In this document: piece after piece, positions 56,693 through 64,000 of the stretch | Layout of the letters: every line of letters begins with the position of its first letter | Numbering within the stretch: position 1 is the first letter of the stretch | DNA from: Diospyros lotus | Taxonomy: Eukaryota; Streptophyta; Magnoliopsida; Ericales; Ebenaceae | Reading direction: 5' to 3' | NCBI RefSeq assembly: GCF_014633365.1 | Contig: NC_068344.1 | Coordinates: forward strand, 7,703,669 to 7,767,668 | Length of the DNA stretch: 64,000 nt | Translations under genes and position numbers: made by a program | The notes under the pieces: model-generated | Database searches by the model: none | What the model was told of the DNA's origin: nothing | Seen by the model: only the letters and a program-made list of their open reading frames with translations

Positions 56693-56864
56693 CTCAACTT
56701 TCTCTGCAACCGAACAGCCTCTGCAATTCACCGAAGACTTTGTTCTTCTATCCCATTCCCATTCCAACCTGCTCTAGAAAATCCAAATAACTCAATGGAA
56801 AAGGAGTTTCCCACCGAGCTACAGCCCTCGCCTTGGTTTCTAGTCTTCTTTTTGCGTGTTTTGT

Positions 56865-56872
56865 TTTATATA
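56865..56872 (-). promoter_or_regulatory. Candidate TATA box of receptor kinase copy 1
   Basis: The minus strand reads TATATAAA about 175 bp ahead of the start codon. The spacing is plausible for a plant promoter with a 5' UTR of about 140 bp. This rests on the motif only. Confidence 0.4.
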
Positions 56873-58675
56873 TTTCTTATTTACAAAAAAAAAAAAAAAA
56901 AAATTATGCCGTTAACTCTTAACGTTGGTATCTTGTGAAATCTTAAATTTTTTATAATTTTAAATGCGTGTCTAAATTTTGATCAAAAATATGTTTTTGT
57001 CCTTGAATTTTTATATTTTTTTTTGTAAAGTCTTAAATTTTTTGTAATTTCAAATATATCTCTAAATTTTATAAAATTACTCATTTAAATACCTGACTAA
57101 TAAATGAATCGGGATACATTTCAAATATTTAAATGAGTGTTTTTTTATAGTTTTAGAGTATATTTAAAATTAAAAAAAAATATTTTTTTTAAAAAATAAA
57201 AATTTAAGGATATAAATATAGTTTTTATTAAAGTTAAAAGCATATTTGAAACCATTTAAAGGTTAGAATTTAACATGAAAAAAATATTTATAACTAAACC
57301 AAAATAAATGCACATAATCATTTTTAATCACTTTTATGAAAAAAAAATATTTTCAGTCATTCAAACAAACTAATTACATTTTATACTTACTTTTTTTTTT
57401 TTTCAAGAACGATACTTAAATTGAAAATATGATCGAATTAAAATTGATTAGATTAAAATTTTAAAAAATAAATTTACAAAATTAATTGACAAGATCTAAA
57501 ATGATAAAGTGGATATAGAGTGTAATTAATTTATTTGAGTGATTATATATTTTTTAAAAATAATTAAAAATAATTTTTTTTAAACATGATTAGCTTTTGC
57601 AATTTCCACCATATATATATATATATATATATATTAATATCCTTCTGACGTTTTTCCTTCCTTTGCCTTCACATGGTGAATGAGAAGCCCTCTCATGACT
57701 TTCCAAATATCAATTCCATTGGAGGAACTTGCGGCTTTGCCTGGAACGCCAGCCAAACGCTGCCTCTCATATAATAAGTCTAAACCAACCACGCTTTCAA
57801 TTTATCTGTAACTTTATATAACCATTAAATATTATTATTCCAAATATTTTTTTTGTCTGGGGTATCTTAATTATTTGAATTATTAATCTTGGCAGCTAAA
57901 AAGCACATAATCTGGGGCAATTTAGGAAATTGAAATGCGTGTCTATTGGCATTAGTTGGTGGGAATTTTACTTGATTTCGTAGTCTTAAATGTCGGGGTT
58001 GACTGGGATGTTAGTTGTTATATACTGAAAATTTGACCATTATAATATGCTATAAATTTACATACTATGATGGTCAAATTCATGACTTTCATTGGTCTAA
58101 TATAAGTTAAAGTTTTTAAATGAGAAATACTCTTGGTTTTCTTTTAATAGTAGTAAGATTGTCTTGAATTCAAATTTGGGTACCCAATACAAAGTTTAGT
58201 AAATTTTTAAAGACCTTAATTATCTTATTGACTCTATAAATAGAGTCACATATTTGATTATCAAATTTCGTAACGAGGTATCAATTAGTGTGTAACTGAG
58301 ACAATGGCAAATATTAACTATAGTTTGAGATTAGATGTATAGAGATTTTAATTTTGAAATCACCACAAGATTGGCCAATTATTAATGTGCATTGGTTATT
58401 ATGGGCAACTATCAAATCAAAATTTAAAAAGTAAATCCAATTTTAGTTTTTTTCCCCCCACATTATCATCCATTCCCTTTAACAAAACTGCAATAATCTC
58501 CAACAATTAAATCTGCTTATACATATTAGAGCTTTATAATAATAATTGCCTCATATGATACTTAACAACATCAAAAGACAACATGATAAGAACACAAAAT
58601 CAAACTCACCTCTCAGACATGAGCACGAGTCTCGTGAACTAAAATCCTATCTTTTGGGTTTTGAAAAATGAAATC
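56873..58675. other. Intergenic region between the receptor kinase genes
   Basis: The region is AT-rich with poly-A/T tracts and a (TA)n microsatellite at 57611-57634. The phrase GGCATTAGTTGGTGGGAATTT with GTTGACTGGGA (57948-58010) recurs upstream of copy 2 (62490-62560). GAACGCCAGCCAAACGCTGCC (57740) resembles GAACGTCAAGCCAACACTCCC (61496). The duplication unit therefore includes the promoter. No gene is present. Confidence 0.65.
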
Positions 58676-58859
58676 TTAGCGACCAGAAATGGATGTGGTA
58701 GAGCTACTAACCCATTCATGAACATTGGCCACAGAATCAGGTGAAGGTGGCACCCCGCCAATATTCAACTGCGAGACATCATCACCCTCAAGGGAAGGAT
58801 GAGGCCATCTATGACTTAAGGGCTCTGAATTGTCAATTTGTTCCCCGTTGTTCTTCTCC
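58676..58859 (-). pseudogene. Detached C-terminal tail of receptor kinase copy 2
   Basis: In the frame one base over from the kinase, about 61 codons remain open to a TAA at 58676-58678. The reading (GEQIDNSEPLSHRWPHP, then PPSPDSVANVHEW and STTSISGR) matches the tail of copy 1 (GEQIDNPEPLNHILPHP ... PPSPDSVTNVW). The tail is cut from the kinase by an indel at 58850-58865. Confidence 0.85.
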
Positions 58860-61104
58860 TCAATGTTGAATTTCCTTCAAAGCCTCTAAAACTTCATTCA
58901 TGCTCGGCCTCATTTCCTTTTCGAGTTGTAGGCATCGAAAAGCCACCTCTGCCACTGAGGTAATCATCCTTTCCACTGAAGAGTCTGACTCAAACCCGAG
59001 AGAGGGATCGACAAGCTCATTGAATCTGCGGTTTTGGATCCGGTTTAATGCTAAGCTAGCCAAATTAACCTCATTCCTATGCCTGTTAATGTCAACAGCA
59101 GGCATGGATGATATGAGCTCAATGAGCACAACCCCAAAGCTATAGACATCACTCTTGTCATTGAGTTGGTAAGATTGGTAATATTCCGGGTCAACATAGC
59201 CGGGAGTGCCCTGTGGAGCTGTCGAAACGTGGGTGACATCGGTGGGGAGGAGCCTTGAAAGCCCGAAATCAGCAACTTTGACAGAAAAATAGTTGTCAAG
59301 TAGTATGTTGGTAGTCTTGACATCACGGTGGATGATATCAGTAGCGTGGAGATAAGCCAATGCACTGGCAGTTTCTACGGCTATGCTCATCCGAATAGGC
59401 CATGTGAGCAAGCCATCCTTGGCTCGGTCGCCATGGATGTGATCGGCCACAGTGCCATTAGGAATGTACTCGTAAACAAGCAAGAGTTCCCTGCTGTGGC
59501 GCGAAGTGCAGCCATAGAGGGAAACAAGATTGGGATGGCGCAGGCAGGTTAGGATTTCGACTTCAGTCAAGAACTGCATCACCCGCTTGGAGTTGTGCTC
59601 GTATAGGCGTTTCACCGCCACTTCCCTTCCATCTTGGAGTACCCCTGGTTGAGAAGAGATCAACAATTGTGATAAATCCTAACTTCACAAGCAGATTCTC
59701 GGATTTGATATTGTAAATGTAATAAATGTAATTCTAGTTTGAAGCTTGTTACCATGGTAGACAGTGCCAAAACCTCCATCTCCGAGCTCACTAGAAGCAT
59801 CAAAATTGTTTGTTGCTTGTTCAAGTTCAGCGTATTTGAAGACAGGAACTCCAAAGAAGATACCGCTATATTCAATATCAGCTTTCGGAGAAGGATCCGA
59901 ACAAATGCTCCTCCATCGGAAATATGAGGCGAAGCACTTACGCCTTTGGCAGACATAGATAACGAATAGAAGCAAGCAAATAGCAATAGCTCCCCCAGTG
60001 ACTGAAGAAGAAACAGGTGGCAATCAAAAACAAAATAAAGAAGCAGCGCAGAAACAGAATGATTACTCAAATTACTAGGGCTGTGGATGGAAAGGATATA
60101 AAAATGGAAAATAAAAGGGGTTTGGGAACAGTTTAGAAGGTTCTTACCTATAAGGATGATGATCAGTTTGACGTTTACCCCTCCTGCAATAAATAGCAGG
60201 TTAATGAATGAAATTGAATTTCACATTCTAAAACCTCGAAAATAGAATGGATAAGTTCTGTCTATGAACGACAACAGCTTGATACCATGATATTTGGTGT
60301 TTAGATGCGGCAAAGGATACCTGTTTTGGCCGTGCAATGAAATTTTTGGTTGATATCCTGACATTGGCCTCCTCTGCGGTGACATTTTAGGCAATTCTCG
60401 GACGCTTGCAATTCGACGTAATAGCTAGCAGTCAGTAGTTCGAATAGGTCGCCACCATCGCCAGGTTCAAATTCGTCTGAAGTTAAAGGCAGCTGAATCA
60501 GGGAGCAGCCTTGGAAAAGTTGAGCTTGAGAATGAGAAACATTATCAGGCTGTGGTGGATACTTGTAGTAGTAAATATAATTATGATCATCGCAGCCTTT
60601 GTAGTTGAAATAGTGATTATCCGTGGGAGGGCTAGATGAAAAGGAGATTCTGTTGCATTGGAAGAGGGTGAGATTGTGAGGGATGGAGAATGAAAGAGAA
60701 GCAGAGTTGGGTAAACTCAAATTCCTCAAGGCTCTGCAATTTCTGGCATCTAAATCAGCTTTGAAGCTTATGTCATTGAGTTTAATCCTGCTCCTACCGT
60801 TGGCCTCGGATGAGATTTGGGCTATGTTAGTGAAAGAGAAGTGTTCGCTGACAAGAGACATGACGACCGCATGTCGACGATCGTCTTCAACGCAGATCAC
60901 TGTGCAGAGGCCGCACTGCGAATAAATCTCATTAGTCAACGGAAAATACAGAGGTCCGAATTTTCCACAGCCAAAGGACTTGGGACAGTTGCTGTTGCCA
61001 TTGCTATTGCTATTGCTGTCCTCTGGATGAGCAGAAACAGAGTGAAGAAGCTGCAGATGTGATAGGGAATACAAGGACAGAAACAGAACGATAGGAAGAG
61101 ACAT
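58860..61104 (-). CDS. LRK10L: LRK10-like receptor kinase, copy 2 (C-terminally truncated)
   Basis: Exons on the minus strand: 61104-60321, 60183-60148, 60001-59753, 59644-58860. They join in phase to 617 codons plus TGA. The ATG at 61104 is the first in the frame and begins a signal peptide (MSLPIVLFLSLYSLS). The domain plan equals copy 1: CPKSFGCGKFGPLYFPL, CGLC, CLKCHRRGGQC, TM at the exon 2-3 junction, LGDGGFGTVYHG, VAVK (K about 368), HRDVKTTN (D about 464), DFGLSR (D about 482). The kinase differs from copy 1 at only about 14 of 260 residues, while the ectodomain is much more diverged. The frame ends at ALKEIQH, right after the last kinase helix. Relative to copy 1, a net loss of 5 bp shifts the frame and removes the roughly 60-residue tail. 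The kinase core is whole, so activity is still possible. Confidence 0.92.
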
Positions 61105-63623
61105 CTGGATTTTCTGGGCAACCCAAACGGCCACGGCAACTAGTTGGGGGGTGGATTAAGAATCATAAAGTGAAGAAGATCCCAAAACTAATATATTATG
61201 CGTGGAGATGGTGAATGGGTGAATTTGATCAAACACGCTTGGCTGTCAATTGACTGCAAAGACTTTGATTTTGTGCCCCATTCCCAGATGCTCTAAAGAA
61301 TCTAATTCAACGGAGGCGTTTGAGTTTCCCACTCATCTTCCTCTACGAAGACTTGTGACTCTTCTTCCATGACCCCCTCTCTCTCCCTCTCTCTCTCGTC
61401 AATTACTTGTTTCTCCATCCCATCCTGAACGGCAAGGTCTCTCATGAATTTTCTATGGAACTCAATTCCATTTGGAGAAACTTGGGTCGTCCCCAGAACG
61501 TCAAGCCAACACTCCCTTTGATGAGAACAAACTCACACAGAGTGTTTATATTAATTTTGGATAGGAATCAGAACATGTATAAGGAAAGCGAAAACTACCA
61601 AACTATCATTCATAACAACAGTTTAAACCAATCATTCTTTTCTAGGGTGTACAAAAAGGGAAACGGAAAACAAAAAAAAATGATATTTTTTAAAAAAAAT
61701 AAGAAACGAAATCATAGAAAAATGCATAAATAAAAAAATATAAGGGTCTTTTTATAAATATAAAAATAAATTATTCAATTTAAAAAAAAAATAAGTTCCA
61801 TAATGCATTCAAATAAATTTAAAAAAAATTAAAAATTTTGAGTTAGAGATAGAAAAAAATTAATCTCTAATTTTTTCCTTGGTGGAAACATATTTTTTAT
61901 TTTTTTAATATTGGAAAATATTCATGAAACTTTTCTAAAATTATGGAAAAGGTCCAAAAATATTTTTTGTCATTTCAAAAATGCCGAAACAATGCCCCCG
62001 AGACATTTTCGTGTATTATAAATTCTTTTAGGTAGCGTTTGTTAAAATGAGTAAAATAAGATTGTATCAAGTTAAGGTTATAATATTTTCTGGATCAAAA
62101 TATGAAATGATCAAGTTAAGGTTAAGAAACATTCTAAAATTTTTATCAAACTATTTGTTAAATTTTTTGAAATACATTAGAGGACATATACATCATTTTT
62201 TCATATCTGTAAGGTCCAAATATATTTACCTGAAGAAGAGGGAGATATAAGTATATTTAAAAAATATCAAATAAGAAATCAAGTGATTTCTTTTTTAATG
62301 ATAGTCAGATGAGTTTACTAAATAATCTTTTCATTTGATTTTGCATGGGTGAAAAAGAAAAATTAAAAAACCTTTTCATTTGATTTTTATTATTTTCTTA
62401 GCAGATAATAACCTTTGCATTTAGTAATTATGTGTGGAGAACTGTTGAGAACACGCTAATGGGCACTTTAGCAAATGGAAAGCGCGTGTAGTGGCATTAG
62501 TTGGTGGGAATTTCATGCTCATAAGCTGAAATGGTCAAGGCCGTGGTTGACTGGGAAATTAATAGTTATATACAAATTTGTGAAGTGGGTTCATATTTGG
62601 GGAGTTTTCTTACCTTTTTCCTTAGGTTTGGAATTAGAATCTTAATTTTTTTTTATTTGTGAGATAATTTAAATCTATGACCTTAAAATAAATGATAGAT
62701 GTGGGGGTTTAACTTTGTATTTTATAGTGACATGTGACATTGGGTGATGGGTTTGCTATTCCAATAATATTTATAGTTTAAATAAGACATTTTTTCTAGT
62801 AAAGAACATATTAGAATTGTGGTTACATTAGAATAAATTTCTTAATGATAAAATAAATATTCAGAATTTAAATTTGTTTCAAATTCATTTGTATTTAAAT
62901 TTTAACAATATGATGGTATAAGTGATTACAATTTGAATTAGATTTAAATTCTTAAATAAATATGCCTATCTATATTTGTATGATACCTATAAATAAATAT
63001 AGAACCTAATGAAAAACACACAACAATCAAAATTAATTTTTGATCGTTCATATACTATTTTTAATATCACCATTTGAGACTTAGACAGACAAGAGGTGGA
63101 TGAATAATTTTTTTTTTTATAGTTTTCTTTCACGAATATCGTTAGACAAATTAATTTCGATTATTTCGTTGCAATCTAAGTATTTTACGTATCGTTCGCA
63201 ATTTTATTAAAAATTCTATAGAAGAGTTCTCATGGTCACATCTAGAAAAAGTTGTTCCGCGAATCACCCACATTCTCTTCGATTATAAAAAAAAAAAAAA
63301 AAAAGAAGTTATCAAAAAAAAAAAGAAGCAAAAATTTGAGTTGAAAAAAAAATTATAATTGTACTTAACGAAAATGGCTAAAAATAGGGACGGAGAACAT
63401 AGATACAGATATGAATACAATTACAATATTGAAAAATTGTGAGTTATAATTATGAAATTTTTTTATCCCATAGTCATATAAGTGTAACCCAATCAAAATA
63501 ATATTAGTTATTACAATATCTAAATGTTTAATCAGAAAAATTCTATGATACTCTTAGGGTCATAGGTATCTAGTAATTGAAAGGTGATGGTGGATGGGAA
63601 TGCTAGGTAACGGTACTCGGTCC
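61105..63623. other. Upstream region of receptor kinase copy 2 and AT-rich spacer
   Basis: Near the gene there is a CT microsatellite (61373-61399) and blocks shared with the region upstream of copy 1. Further on (61650-63550) the sequence is AT-rich with A-runs (e.g. 63285-63305). No gene, RNA or element ends were recognised. Confidence 0.5.
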
Positions 63624-63689
63624 TACCTGATCAATCGCTTCATTCCTTTGAATAATTGATCAGGTAAGTTTCCTTGCTCATTTCGTCCC

Positions 63690-63970
63690 TCCCTATGGCC
63701 TTGGTGAACATTCAGCAACAAAATGGCCTATGGCCTTGGTGAACATTCAGCAACAAAATGGTGAGTCACTCAGAGACCACATTGCGCGTTTCAATGTAGA
63801 AGCACTTGGAATACGTGATTTTGATCAAAGAATCACTACGGTAGCTTTTCAAGACGGTTTGAAAGAGAGAAGACTACTAGACTCACTTGTGAAGAACCCC
63901 CCTCCTTGTTTCTCATATGTTCACGACTGAGCTGCCAAATATATTAGTGCCCAAGAGATACACTATTGAG
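63690..63970 (+). pseudogene. Ty3/gypsy gag fragment
   Basis: Reading from ATG 63730 gives NGESLRDHIARFNVEAL, VAFQDGLKERRLLDSL and NPPPCFSYV, the core of the retrotransposon gag domain. A TGA at 63928-63930 then interrupts, and AAKYISAQE continues beyond, which is the usual end of this domain. Its orientation is plus, unlike the other elements here. The 3' portion may lie past the window edge. Confidence 0.75.
63693..63762 (+). repeat. 35-bp perfect tandem duplication
   Basis: The unit CTATGGCCTTGGTGAACATT... occupies 63693-63727 and repeats at 63728-63762 within the start of the gag fragment. This duplicates codons and suggests recent slippage. Confidence 0.92.
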
Positions 63971-64000
63971 AAAGAATATTAGTAAATTTAGTTCAATAAT

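Noticed and set aside
55808..56767. Longer N-terminus for receptor kinase copy 1, starting at 56767
   Set aside because: The codon at 56767 is TTG. The first ATG in frame is at 56692 and directly begins a signal peptide, matching copy 2 (whose upstream frame start at 61134 is GTG).
1..64000. tRNA, rRNA or snoRNA genes
   Set aside because: No cloverleaf with consensus A and B boxes and no rRNA text were recognised by eye; a tRNAscan-type search was not possible.

Overview
This is nuclear DNA from a dicot plant. The window is AT-rich and carries intron-containing plant genes with GT-AG introns. LTR retrotransposons of plant lineages (Athila, chromovirus, Tork/Tnt1-like copia), LINE remnants and a CACTA element make up most of the rest. 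There is no prokaryotic, organellar or rRNA/tRNA signal. The species cannot be named from the window.

Three genes look functional. The first is an NDT2-type mitochondrial NAD+ carrier on the + strand. Its 9 coding exons lie between 21438 and 35863 and give 361 aa. Two very long introns (about 5.4 and 6.2 kb) hold local tandem duplications, a solo LTR, a gag-only LTR element and a LINE 3' end. The other two are a tandem pair of LRK10-like receptor kinases on the - strand (56692-54271 and 61104-58860). They share the same 4-exon layout: signal peptide, GUB_WAK/WAK-associated ectodomain, TM segment and RD kinase. The second copy has lost its C-terminal tail through a frameshifting indel.

Layout. 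1-3960: decayed Athila-type gypsy element (- strand), then LTR-like DNA. About 5590-7423: 5'-truncated large LTR. About 7500-10700: LINE pseudogene split by a 1.7-kb gag-only LTR element (8672-10392, TSD CTTTA). 11189-13911: 2.7-kb solo LTR. 14600-15970: direct and inverted repeats next to a broken gene with two RNase H1 N-terminal (viroplasmin-type) domains. 16815-21457: two tandem copies of the carrier gene's promoter and 5' end; only the second leads into the gene. 21438-35863: the NDT2 gene. 36813-42724: complete but inactive copia element (792-bp LTRs, TSD AGGTT) inserted in a chromovirus relic. 43200-53550: LTR debris, an Athila fragment, a 1.2-kb non-autonomous CACTA element (48122-49326, TSD AAT), a 513-bp tandem duplication and two fields of near-palindromic words. 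54271-61104: the receptor-kinase pair. 63690-63960: a gypsy gag fragment (+ strand).

The points most worth following are: the promoter-plus-start-codon duplication upstream of NDT2; an out-of-frame but better-looking splice donor in NDT2; the conversion-like pattern and tail loss in the receptor pair; two gag-only LTR elements, one with a palindromic LTR terminus; the RNase H1 N-terminal relic beside overlapping hairpins; and the near-palindromic word fields at 44550-45255 and 50855-51400. I did not find a clearly new biological system. All coordinates were read by eye and exon junctions were checked for reading phase.
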